Shown piece by piece: positions 1 to 7,480 of a DNA stretch of 64,000 nucleotides (position 1 is the stretch's first letter; each line of letters starts with the position of its first letter). The notes under the pieces are model-generated. The model worked only from the letters and a program-made list of their open reading frames with translations, was not told where the DNA came from and searched no databases. Source of the stretch: Natronoglomus mannanivorans (lineage in GTDB: Archaea; Halobacteriota; Halobacteria; Halobacteriales; Natrialbaceae); contig JAOPKB010000009.1 in assembly GCA_025517485.1 (NCBI GenBank), positions 62,001-126,000 of the forward strand, given 5' to 3'. Made by a program: the position numbers and the translations under genes.

Positions 1-121
1 CGTTCGCGCCGACCGCCGGTGCGAACGGAGTCGCGCCGCTCGAGCCGGCACCGATCACCCAGGCCATGAACAGGCTCGCGACGGCTGCAGTGGCAAACAA
101 CAGTATCGTTGTGGGATCCAT
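1..121 (-). CDS. PiT-family anion permease, N-terminal part (runs off the window)
   Basis: The minus strand opens with ATG at 121 and reads MDPTTILLFATAAVASLFMA, followed by WVIGAGSSGATPFAPAVGAN; this is the first transmembrane helix and the conserved G-S-S/N-P-F/V-GAN signature of the PiT (inorganic phosphate/sulfate) permease family. Only 40 codons are inside the window. The gene is the last visible member of a minus-strand series after the MBL/rhodanese protein and two YeeE/YedE proteins. In bacteria some PiT members (CysP) carry sulfate, so the context suggests a sulfate/thiosulfate substrate rather than phosphate; that substrate is an inference. Confidence 0.8.
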   Translation of the reverse strand, partial: MDPTTILLFATAAVASLFMAWVIGAGSSGATPFAPAVGAN

Positions 122-180
122 CAGTAGACGAAAATCCGCCGTTTCAGTTTACGAGACACGACACACGAAATTCGGACGGG

Positions 181-642
181 TTAGTCGGCACCCGTCGGGG
201 CCGCCTCGGCCGCGGTGCGCTGGCTGCGCCAGACGCCCTGCAGGTAGGCGCCGGCGAACATGCCGGCGATGGCCCACAGGATGGTGACGTTGCCGATCCC
301 GAGGCTGGCGTAGGCCGCCCCGGGACAGATCCCCGAGAGGCCCCAGCCGACGCCGAAGATCCCGCCGCCGATCAGGACGTTTCGATCGAGCGACTTCAGG
401 CGACGACCGTAGACGTCGCCGGTCAACGGGGCGCGATCACGGAGTCGGGGCATCACCGCGAAGGCGATGCCCGAGACGACCGCCGCCCCGAACATGACGA
501 ACAGGAGACCGAGGTCGTCGAACTGGAGGAAGTCCAGCACCACCTCGGGGCGGGCCATGTGGCTGTAGGCGAGTCCGAACCCGAAGATCAGGCCGCCAAC
601 GAGGATCAGCGGCATGAACAGGGGGTGGCGGTTCCTGCTCAC
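181..642 (-). CDS. YeeE/YedE family membrane protein (thiosulfate/sulfur uptake half-transporter)
   Basis: A 153-residue membrane protein with four hydrophobic segments. It carries the family signature GVGWGLSGICPGAAYASLGIG around residues 97-117, with the conserved cysteine in the SGICPG loop; known YeeE/YedE (TsuA-like) proteins use such cysteines to relay thiosulfate sulfur. At half the usual length it should pair with the second short YeeE/YedE gene just upstream (698-1204); together they correspond to one full-length bacterial protein. It is the third gene in the minus-strand operon MBL, YeeE, YeeE, PiT. Substrate (thiosulfate, or persulfide sulfur) is inferred from family and neighbours. 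Confidence 0.85.
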   Translation of the reverse strand: MSRNRHPLFMPLILVGGLIFGFGLAYSHMARPEVVLDFLQFDDLGLLFVMFGAAVVSGIAFAVMPRLRDRAPLTGDVYGRRLKSLDRNVLIGGGIFGVGWGLSGICPGAAYASLGIGNVTILWAIAGMFAGAYLQGVWRSQRTAAEAAPTGAD

Positions 643-697
643 AGGTCGTCACCTCCCCGTTCGCTATTCCGAGATGCGAGCGGAGCGAGGGTCTCGC

Positions 698-1204
698 TCA
701 CGGACTCACCCCCATGGCCTGGACGAGCTGGGCTGTCACGATCGCGACCGTCAGGAACGTGATCACGCCGACGATCGAGGTCTTGGAGGCCGAGCCGACG
801 CCGCAGACCCCGTGTCCGGACGTACAGCCCTTGCCGATTCGGGTGCCGATCCCGACGAGGACGCCGCCGAGCAGCAGTCGCCAGGGCTGGACGTCCGTCG
901 TCCACGCCCCACCCTGCCAGACGACGGCGTAGACCGCCGCTCCGAGGACGATCCCCAGCGTAAACACGACGCGCCAGTCTCGAGACCCGCGGTACTGCTG
1001 GAACCGCGACTGGTCCGAGACGTACGACAGCGTCGACTCGAGGAACGTGCTCGCGCCGGCGGCGATACCCGTCCCGAGATAGATGACGACCGCGCCGAGG
1101 CCGACGAGCAGTCCACCGATGGCGTACCGCGAGATCCCGTTGGGGAACAACTCGGCGGTCAGCGACAGCGGGAGGAGTTCGGCGGACATTGCGATCTCGA
1201 TCAC
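698..1204 (-). CDS. YeeE/YedE family membrane protein (partner half-transporter)
   Basis: 168 residues with about four to five membrane helices and the motif GIGTRIGKGCTSGHGVCGVG near residues 120-140. The GCTSGHG cysteine loop is the hallmark of the N-terminal half of YeeE/YedE sulfur transporters. It starts 5 nt after the stop of the MBL/rhodanese gene and ends 55 nt before the second half-transporter, so the three are very probably co-transcribed. Either the ATG at 1204 or the internal ATG at 1189 could be the start. Together with the 181-642 protein it would form a membrane channel delivering thiosulfate-type sulfur to the cytoplasm (inference from family). Confidence 0.85.
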   Translation of the reverse strand: MIEIAMSAELLPLSLTAELFPNGISRYAIGGLLVGLGAVVIYLGTGIAAGASTFLESTLSYVSDQSRFQQYRGSRDWRVVFTLGIVLGAAVYAVVWQGGAWTTDVQPWRLLLGGVLVGIGTRIGKGCTSGHGVCGVGSASKTSIVGVITFLTVAIVTAQLVQAMGVSP

Positions 1205-1209
1205 GTCGA

Positions 1210-2403
1210 TCAGTCACCCGCCAGCGATTCCTGGCTGGCCGCGCAGTTGTTCGGGCCGAGCTCGAGTTCGAAGGCCTCCTCGTCGTCGGTCTCCTGCTGG
1301 CCGAGGTTCGTCGCGATGATCTCCTCGTAGTTGGGCGGTCGCGGCGGCATGTCCGAGAGGATCAGGTCGACGAACTCGTCTTCGGCCATCCTCAGGGCCT
1401 CCATCTCCGCCTCGAGCTGGCCGACCGGTGCCGTGTAGGTCCCGTCGTCGGCTGGCTCGGCCACATCGCTGAAGTGAGCGCCGCCGATCAGCGTGTCGTC
1501 GGGCAGGGTCAGCACGCGTTCCTGCAGCGACTCGTAGAGCTGCCGGGCAGCGTCTTCTGCACCCTCGTCGCCCTCCTCTAGGTCGGGCCGAGCGACGCTC
1601 TCGACGAACAGGCCGTCGCCGGTCGCGAGCAGTGAGCCGTCGATCAGGTACGAGGTCATCCCGGAGGTGTGTCCGGGCGTGGAGACGGTCTCGATCGTCG
1701 CCGATCCGATCTGGAACTCGTCGCCGTCCGCTGCGAGAGTCATCTCGTCGGCGTCGGTGACGCCGCGGTCGACCGCCGGTTCGGGAACGACACCCTCGAT
1801 GCCCTCGTCGACGAGCGTCCGGACGCCCGAGATGTGGTCCGCGTGGATGTGCGTGTCGATCGCATATTTGAGTTCGACACCGAGTCTCGCGGCGTCCTCG
1901 AGGTATCGTTCCGTGAACGCGCGTAGCGGGTCGATCACGGCCGCCTCGTCGCCGTCGACGACGAGGTAGCCGAGACAGCCACTCGAGGGGCGCTGGTACT
2001 GGTAGAGTATTCCCGCGCCGTCGTAGCGCTCGACCTCGACTGCCTCGTAGATGCGCGCCCAGCCGTTCATCCCCTCCTCGAGGTGGTTGACGTCGTAGCC
2101 GCGCTCTTTCAGCGTTCCGGCGACGTACTCACTCGAGCCACCCTTCGCACAGAGAACCGTGATTTTGCGGTCGTCGGGGATCTGTGCAAGAACGCCGTCG
2201 TCGATTTCGTCGTCGAGGAATTCGAAGTACGGGACGTTGATCGACTCGACGTTTTCACCGTCGATTCGCCACTCCTCGTACTCCGATTCCATGCGGGCGT
2301 CGAGGAGCGTGACGTGCTCACCCGCGTCAATTCGGTCCTTCAACTCGTCGGGACTGACCGATTCGACCTCGACAGCTGGTAGTGGAAGATCCATGTCGTC
2401 CAT
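1210..2403 (-). CDS. Rhodanese / metallo-beta-lactamase (persulfide dioxygenase-like) protein
   Basis: The N-terminal 110 residues form a rhodanese domain with the active-site loop VLCAKGGSSEYVAG (catalytic Cys). The rest is a metallo-beta-lactamase fold with the metal-binding THIHADH motif, the later TPGHTSGM histidine and a GGAHFSDVA segment. This domain set is that of ETHE1/CstB-like enzymes that oxidise protein or low-molecular-weight persulfides; usual fusions have MBL first, here rhodanese is first. I chose the ATG at 2403 (MDDMDLPLP); the frame stays open further upstream but would cover the promoter, and 2394 is an alternative. It heads the minus-strand operon and faces TusA/DsrE across a shared promoter region with repeated elements. 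Confidence 0.88.
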   Translation of the reverse strand: MDDMDLPLPAVEVESVSPDELKDRIDAGEHVTLLDARMESEYEEWRIDGENVESINVPYFEFLDDEIDDGVLAQIPDDRKITVLCAKGGSSEYVAGTLKERGYDVNHLEEGMNGWARIYEAVEVERYDGAGILYQYQRPSSGCLGYLVVDGDEAAVIDPLRAFTERYLEDAARLGVELKYAIDTHIHADHISGVRTLVDEGIEGVVPEPAVDRGVTDADEMTLAADGDEFQIGSATIETVSTPGHTSGMTSYLIDGSLLATGDGLFVESVARPDLEEGDEGAEDAARQLYESLQERVLTLPDDTLIGGAHFSDVAEPADDGTYTAPVGQLEAEMEALRMAEDEFVDLILSDMPPRPPNYEEIIATNLGQQETDDEEAFELELGPNNCAASQESLAGD

Positions 2404-2460
2404 GTTGTACACGTTCCAGTATCGGCTACTGTCACTTAAGGGTTTTGCGTAGTATTTCCT

Positions 2461-2620
2461 ATAACACACAATATAGTCTACTACTGTAGTCTCGTATGTG
2501 GCCCTATACTGGATTATTTGTGGTTTGAAGGGATAACAGGATGATCTACGAACTTACAGATGTTCGTATATTGTGCAATAATCGATGGCCTTTTATGGGA
2601 GTGGACTATATTGTGCGATA
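2461..2620. promoter_or_regulatory. Divergent promoter region with repeated TATATTGTGC elements
   Basis: Between the MBL gene and tusA lie one inverted and two direct copies of a short element: CACAATATAGTC at 2467-2478, its exact reverse complement GACTATATTGTG at 2604-2615, and TATATTGTGC at both 2567-2576 and 2607-2616. The copy at 2604-2616 covers the likely TATA box of tusA, about 40 nt before its ATG; the inverted copy lies about 65-75 nt before the start chosen for the MBL gene. A shared operator for a sulfur- or redox-sensing regulator is the simplest reading; the regulator itself is not in this stretch. Confidence 0.55.
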
Positions 2621-2648
2621 GCTCCAATACGGAGCACAGAAAGAAATC

Positions 2649-2897
2649 ATGAGTTCGGAATACCAGACCACGGAGACGCTAGACGTGAAAGGACAGTCCT
2701 GCCCGATGCCCATCGTGAAGACAAAGCAAGCGATCGACGAACTCGAGGCCGGTGACGTCCTCGAGGTCGTCGCGACGGACTCGGGTAGCATGAGTGATAT
2801 TCAGGGGTGGGCCGACGGCACCGACGGCGTCGAACTCCTCGAGCAGGTCGAGGGCGACGACGTCTATACCCACTACGTGAAGAAGACGGAACGATGA
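2649..2897 (+). CDS. tusA: TusA-family sulfurtransferase (sulfur carrier)
   Basis: An 82-residue protein with the diagnostic SCPMPIVKTKQAI motif at residues 17-29; the Cys of the CPxP box carries persulfide sulfur in TusA/SirA proteins. The size matches the family. It hands sulfur between rhodaneses, DsrE-type proteins and downstream acceptors (thiolation, molybdopterin or sulfur oxidation). Its stop overlaps the start of the next gene in an ATGA junction, so the two are translationally coupled. The divergent MBL/rhodanese and YeeE/YedE genes supply plausible upstream sulfur donors. Confidence 0.92.
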   Translation: MSSEYQTTETLDVKGQSCPMPIVKTKQAIDELEAGDVLEVVATDSGSMSDIQGWADGTDGVELLEQVEGDDVYTHYVKKTER

Positions 2898-3484
2898 GCA
2901 CGGACAACCCCACGTCGTCGGTCGACGACAGCGAAAGCGGGTTCGACGCTGCCGAAGTGCGAGCGCTGCGCGAACGGGTCGAGGAACTCGAGGAGGCGGT
3001 TGCCGACCTCGACGACGGCGACGACCGAAAGAAGATGACCATCGTCGCCACGCAGGGCAGCTTCGACATGGCGTATCCGCCGCTGATCCTCGCGAGCACG
3101 GCAGCCGCCTTCGGCTGGGAGGTCGTCGTCTTCCACACGTTCTGGGGGCTCGACATCCTCCACGAGGAGAAGTCGACGGACCTGAAACTGAGCGCCGTCG
3201 GCAACCCGAACATGCCGGTTCCCAACGCCGTCGCCGCCCTCCCCGGAATGGATACGGTGGCCACCAAAATGATGCAGAAGAAGATCGACGAGAACGGCAC
3301 CGCCACTATCGAGGAATTGATCGACCTCTCACTCGAGACCGGCGTCGACCTGCAGGCCTGCCAGATGACGATCGACCTGATGGAGTACGACGAAGACGAC
3401 TTCTACGACGGCGTGACGACCGGCGTCGGTGCGGCGACCGCACTCCAGCATATGGCCGAATCCGACGTCCAACTCCTCGTCTGA
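2894..3484 (+). CDS. DsrE/DsrF/DrsH-like family protein
   Basis: 196 residues from the ATG at 2894, which overlaps the tusA stop. An acidic coiled N-terminus (residues 12-45, ALRERVEELEEAVADLDD) is followed by a DsrE-like alpha/beta domain with KMTIVATQGSFDMAYPPLIL, then GWEVVVFHTFWGLDIL. The C-terminal half has LQACQMTIDLM, whose Cys matches the sulfur-accepting cysteine of peroxiredoxin-like DsrE proteins. TusA-DsrE pairs act as sulfur relays in sulfur-oxidising microbes; here coupling by ATGA overlap supports that. The frame is open further upstream, but that would overlap tusA almost completely, so the 2894 start is preferred. Confidence 0.88.
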   Translation: MSTDNPTSSVDDSESGFDAAEVRALRERVEELEEAVADLDDGDDRKKMTIVATQGSFDMAYPPLILASTAAAFGWEVVVFHTFWGLDILHEEKSTDLKLSAVGNPNMPVPNAVAALPGMDTVATKMMQKKIDENGTATIEELIDLSLETGVDLQACQMTIDLMEYDEDDFYDGVTTGVGAATALQHMAESDVQLLV

Positions 3485-3564
3485 CGGATACCGACCGGCT
3501 CCGTGTTCTCGACGTCGAATCTGTGCATCCTCGAGGTGTCGCTCCACGTTCTCCAAACAGTGTC

Positions 3565-3822
3565 CTAGTCCGTCGGCGTGACGCGGAGTTCACCGTCGAC
3601 CTCGTAGAAGTAGCCTCGCTCGAGGAGTCTCTGGAGTACGTAGTCCGTGTCGGCAGGCTCGAGTTCGAGTTCGTCGGCCGTGAGGAGGACGTCGACTGCA
3701 TCGTCTCGAGTGATCGTCTGCGTGTTGCAGTCTTCCACGTCGGTCGCACGAGTTGTAAGAACATCGAAGGCGTCGAGAATCCACTCGGGCAGTGGCGGTC
3801 GTGGATCGTTGAGATTGGACAT
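3565..3822 (-). CDS. Small hypothetical haloarchaeal protein
   Basis: 85 residues, acidic, starting MSNLNDPRPPLPEWILDAFD. Helical spacing followed by ADTDYVLQRLLERGYFYEVDGELRVT resembles the recognition helix plus wing of a small winged-helix domain, but no family is recognised with certainty. It is convergent with the DsrE gene and stands alone, about 130 bp from a tiny zinc-finger gene on the same strand. Codon use and acidic composition match the neighbourhood, so it is probably real. Confidence 0.6.
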   Translation of the reverse strand: MSNLNDPRPPLPEWILDAFDVLTTRATDVEDCNTQTITRDDAVDVLLTADELELEPADTDYVLQRLLERGYFYEVDGELRVTPTD

Positions 3823-3954
3823 CGCGTCTCTGAGACGGTGTTCGATACGACCCCGCTTAACACTAACCCGTCATGTTCTCCGTTCATCAGGTAGAGACGT
3901 TCAGGAAAGGTGGGGGTTTCGGGTGACGATTCGTGTCGGTGGCGTCGACGTCGC

Positions 3955-4086
3955 CTAACGGTCGACGTCGGGTATCCGACAGCCACACGGACCTCTCACG
4001 GTCACCTGACAGACCGGTTCGTCACAGTTCGGACACGTCTGTTCCGGTGTCTCGTCGGAGCTCTCGAGGTCGGCATCTCCGCTCAT
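3955..4086 (-). CDS. Tiny CPxC zinc-finger protein (43 aa)
   Basis: Minus-strand ATG at 4086 to TAG at 3955 gives MSGDADLESSDETPEQTCPN and then CDEPVCQVTVRGPCGCRIPDVDR. Two cysteine pairs (TCPNC and CGC, with one extra VC) are spaced as in the small CPxCG-related zinc-finger proteins abundant in haloarchaea, some of which affect biofilm formation or stress regulation. It has its own start and stop, acidic N-terminus and no competing frame. Function unknown; the zinc ligand assignment is by pattern only. Confidence 0.6.
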   Translation of the reverse strand: MSGDADLESSDETPEQTCPNCDEPVCQVTVRGPCGCRIPDVDR

Positions 4087-4515
4087 CCGAGCCTCCGGAG
4101 AGTCTGGTGTGAGTTGTGGTGAGCGATGGATCCCGATCGAAGACGGTACGCCAGTCGTGCGAGCCGTTTACGTCTCGAGTGTCTCAGCACCGGGGCATTT
4201 TAGCGCATGCCCCCGCGTCGGTCTTGGATCGTCGACTTCTACCTGAACGTTACTCGTGTAGGAACACACCTATTGGAAATGGCAGGAGAGATATCGTGTA
4301 CGAGGTCGCGGACGGGCACGGGAATGCTTCCTTGTTCCGTCCGCAGTTCCGTTATTGCTCCCTCGAAATCGAGATGTGGAGTGCTGCTACGGAAAATCAA
4401 GGAGAAAGCCCACCCTTCAGCGCGGGGAGGATGTCAACGCCCTCACCTTGCTTGTGAAGTGATACGGTCCTGCTAAAGTAGGTCGTTCTCCCTGTTGAGG
4501 GTGTCCCCCATCTGT
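4087..4515. other. Non-coding stretch with a TnpB-element end relic at 4401-4438
   Basis: No convincing gene. Positions 4401-4438 read AAGCCCACCCTTCAGCG followed by CGGGGAGGATGTCAAC, the same layout as the right ends of the IS605/IS1341-type elements elsewhere in this window (a C-run, short loop, G-run, then GGATGTCAA as at 12005-12034). It is therefore best explained as the leftover end of a TnpB element whose coding part has been lost. Confidence 0.45.
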
Positions 4516-4707
4516 TCAGGAGGTCGTTTCGAACGTTACCGCAACCGGTCGAACTTCTTTCTCATTCACGGGTTCGAGGGTTCCAGAACCGACGTCTGAG
4601 ATCGTTCCTTCGATCACGAACTCTATTTGCCCGTCATTACTGACTGCGGCTTCGACGTTTGTCAGTTCGATTTGGTCCTCCTCAGTGAGATTGACAACGA
4701 ATTTCAT
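4516..4707 (-). CDS. Small hypothetical protein
   Basis: Starting at the internal ATG (4707) this gives 63 residues beginning MKFVVNLTEEDQIELTNVEA and ending AVTFETTS, a beta-rich acidic peptide with alternating hydrophobic residues. The frame is open to 4770, but the extra residues are basic and unlike haloarchaeal proteins, so the shorter start is preferred. No family recognised, no signal peptide. It stands alone between an IS relic and the PQQ lipoprotein gene. Confidence 0.45.
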   Translation of the reverse strand: MKFVVNLTEEDQIELTNVEAAVSNDGQIEFVIEGTISDVGSGTLEPVNEKEVRPVAVTFETTS

Positions 4708-4960
4708 GACTAGTATTGGCAACACGATAATATAACGCTTCCTCACGCCCGTCTGTATGATTTCCCCCACAGACCGCTTTAACGTGCCCGTCTAGACGAT
4801 CTAGCCTGTCTTTCATTTGAACCTGATCACTCGAGCGGTGGTGGTTCTCGCCCTTCGGTGGGTGAAGGGGTCGCTTCGTAGTGACCCTCGGAGCGACCGA
4901 TGGCGACGAGAGACATCGACACACTTGTACGGAGAGTGGCTTCCGATCGTCGTTCGTCCG

Positions 4961-7216
4961 TTACTCGTCCGGGTCGAACGTCGACAGCGCGAACCCCCAC
5001 GTCACGTCGACGTCGTCGTCACCGAACCCTTGTTCGAACGCGTAGCCATCACCGTCGCGCGGGTCGTCCGTTTCTGGGTGGGTAGTGACGACGAACCGCT
5101 GGGTGCTCGTCTCGCCGGGATCGTACGCCGTCGTGCTCCGGCCCCGGGCGATCGATTCGTGGGGAAGAAACGTCGGCTCCCACCAGCCGGCGTTGGTTCG
5201 GTCGACGAACCCCGGCGCGTACGTGTCCGCAGGTAGGAGGACCAGCCGTCGGCCCTCGGGTCCGAGGCCGACGTACGAGCCGAATGGCCAGCGCCGCATC
5301 GACATGACCAGCGACCGCTCGTCCGTGACGTTCTCGAAGGTCACCTCGATCATGCCTGGATGGGTGTCGGTGACCGGTTCGAGGACGTCGACCGTGAACC
5401 GGCCCACGAACTCTTCCGGGAGGCTCACCTCGTCGGCGACGACGAGATCGTGGACGATATCGCCCGCGTCGGTTCCGCGCTCTGTGAGTTCGACCGACCC
5501 CGTCACCTCGAACTCCCAGCCGTCGTGGTCGTTCCCTCTGTCGCCGGGAAACAGGGTTTTCGCGATGGACAGTTCGTAGGTGCCCGGCTGGATGCCGTGG
5601 GTCTCGTCCGAGATCGTGTAGGTTTCGCTCACCGTTTCGCCCGGTGGGATTTCCGTCGAGAGGGCGATACTGTTGACGCCGGTGATCCCGCGATGTGGGG
5701 TGTCGTGCACGTGGCCGCTTTCCTCGTAGGCCGACGTCCAGGGGACGATCCGCCGCTCGTCACTGCGTAACGAGAGGATACCGAACGGCTCCGGGGCGCC
5801 GGTGGTGAACCGCAGCGTCTCGTCACCGTCGTTCCTCACGGCGAGCGTGATCGAGACGGCCCCGTCCTCGTCCTCGTCTCGGTCGACACAATCCCCCTCG
5901 ATGGCGAACGAAACGTCCACCGGGGCGTCCTCGTCGACGGTGACGTCCCAGTCCGAACTCACGTCGAAGCCACCCACGCCGAAGGAGAAGTCGGTTCCGG
6001 CGTAACTCGGTTCCGGCGGAGTGGCGCCGCGGTCCGGGATCGGCTCTGCATCCGACTTCCACACGCCGGCACGGCCGTCTCCCGACTCGATCGCCAGCAA
6101 TCGCCCACCGACGTTCACGTACAGGGTCCCGTCGGCGACGGCGGGGCTGCTCACCGGCCACTGGAATCGGAGCCACCACTCGATGTCCCCTGTCCCACGA
6201 TCGAGTGCATACACGCGGTAGCGGGTGGCGACGTAGACGATCTCCTCGGTGACGACGGCGCTCCCGGCCTCGAGGCCGCTCTCGTCCCGGGTCCATACGA
6301 CGTCCCCGGTCGCAGAATCCACCGCGAGCGCTCGCGATACCCACTCCTCACCCTCTTGCTGTCGACCCGCGAGGTAGAGCGTCCCGTCGAGCGTCGCGAT
6401 GTCGGTGCCGCGAAAACTCCCCTCGAGCGTCCACTCGCGTTCGCCGGTCGCGCCGTCGTGGGCGAACAGATTCCTACGCGTTCCGACGAAGACCGTGCCA
6501 TCCGCGACGGTGGGTGGGCCGCCGGCGCGGTCGATCGTCTCCGTCCAGTCGGTCTCGCCGGTCGCGGCGTCGATCGCGATCAGATCGCCGTTCCCGACGG
6601 CGAAGACGCGCCCGCCATCCACCGACGGTGTCGTGATCGTATGGATCTCGCGGCTCCAGCGCTCCTCGCCGGTCTCCGCTTCCAGTGCGACGATGGGGCC
6701 GCCTCCGCCCGCAGCGGCGAAGACGGTGTCGCCGGCGAACGCGAGTCCCCACGAGGTGTCGACACGGTCCATCCACTCCTGTTCGCCCGTCTCTGCGTCG
6801 AGGGCGTACACGCCTCCCGCCGACGCGTAGACGGTTCCGTCATCGACCGCAAGCGCCCGTTCGATATCGTCACCGATCGGCGCCCGCCACTGCTGGTCGC
6901 CGGTGGTCTGATCGAACGCGAAGACCGACTGGTTGCGAAGGCCGCTTCCGACGTACACCGTTCCGTCCTCGATGACCGGGCCGGTGGAGAGCCCAGACGT
7001 GTCGCTCCACCAGCGTACCCGCCCTCCGCCGTCCGGGCCGGCCGCGGTCGTGGCGCCGGTGTGTGCGGCGTCGGCCTGAAACTGCACCCATTCGCCGGTC
7101 GGCTCGTCCCCGACAGTGCCAGCGTCATCGTCGGAGCCCTCGAGGTCACCAAGACATCCGGTCAACGGCGCGACGATCCCGGCGGTCGCCCCGGCGAGCA
7201 GTGTTCTGCGGTTCAT
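4961..7216 (-). CDS. Tat-exported PQQ-propeller lipoprotein
   Basis: 751 residues. The start MNRRTLLAGATAGIVAPLTGC combines a twin-arginine signal and a lipobox (LTGC), so the protein should be exported folded and lipid-anchored outside the membrane. Residues about 45-390 are a PQQ-like beta-propeller made of repeats such as VYVGSG..AFDQTTGDQQW, IVALEAETGEERW and LIAIDAATGETDW. Residues 400-750 hold two beta-sandwich-like segments with RNDGDETLRF-type wording and two ETVSETYTIS / TSTQRFVVTT strands. In BamB-like and sensor proteins such propellers are scaffolds; no PQQ cofactor pathway is visible nearby. No enzymatic role can be read from the sequence. Confidence 0.85.
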   Translation of the reverse strand: MNRRTLLAGATAGIVAPLTGCLGDLEGSDDDAGTVGDEPTGEWVQFQADAAHTGATTAAGPDGGGRVRWWSDTSGLSTGPVIEDGTVYVGSGLRNQSVFAFDQTTGDQQWRAPIGDDIERALAVDDGTVYASAGGVYALDAETGEQEWMDRVDTSWGLAFAGDTVFAAAGGGGPIVALEAETGEERWSREIHTITTPSVDGGRVFAVGNGDLIAIDAATGETDWTETIDRAGGPPTVADGTVFVGTRRNLFAHDGATGEREWTLEGSFRGTDIATLDGTLYLAGRQQEGEEWVSRALAVDSATGDVVWTRDESGLEAGSAVVTEEIVYVATRYRVYALDRGTGDIEWWLRFQWPVSSPAVADGTLYVNVGGRLLAIESGDGRAGVWKSDAEPIPDRGATPPEPSYAGTDFSFGVGGFDVSSDWDVTVDEDAPVDVSFAIEGDCVDRDEDEDGAVSITLAVRNDGDETLRFTTGAPEPFGILSLRSDERRIVPWTSAYEESGHVHDTPHRGITGVNSIALSTEIPPGETVSETYTISDETHGIQPGTYELSIAKTLFPGDRGNDHDGWEFEVTGSVELTERGTDAGDIVHDLVVADEVSLPEEFVGRFTVDVLEPVTDTHPGMIEVTFENVTDERSLVMSMRRWPFGSYVGLGPEGRRLVLLPADTYAPGFVDRTNAGWWEPTFLPHESIARGRSTTAYDPGETSTQRFVVTTHPETDDPRDGDGYAFEQGFGDDDVDVTWGFALSTFDPDE

Positions 7217-7480
7217 ATGTCGTCCGACATGTTCGACTCGTAAATGGTTTCTGTTGACTCAAACAACGGTTTCACTTATGATAACCCCCTTCACGAACGG
7301 GTCGGACGTGTCTCCTGGCCTTCGGTCGAGATGGTGTGAAAGTCACGGATACTCTTCGTGGCCCCACGAGGACCGGTTCTGGTCGGTGCTCTACGAGGAC
7401 CGGATCTAGTCAGTGATGACGTCGCTCGCGACCGAGCGGGGTACTCGAGAGGCGGTTCAGAAGGCGGTACTGAGACGCGA

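Noticed and set aside
6356..7243. 295-residue plus-strand frame
   Set aside because: Antisense to the PQQ lipoprotein, where the propeller repeats and Tat lipobox make the minus strand the coding one.
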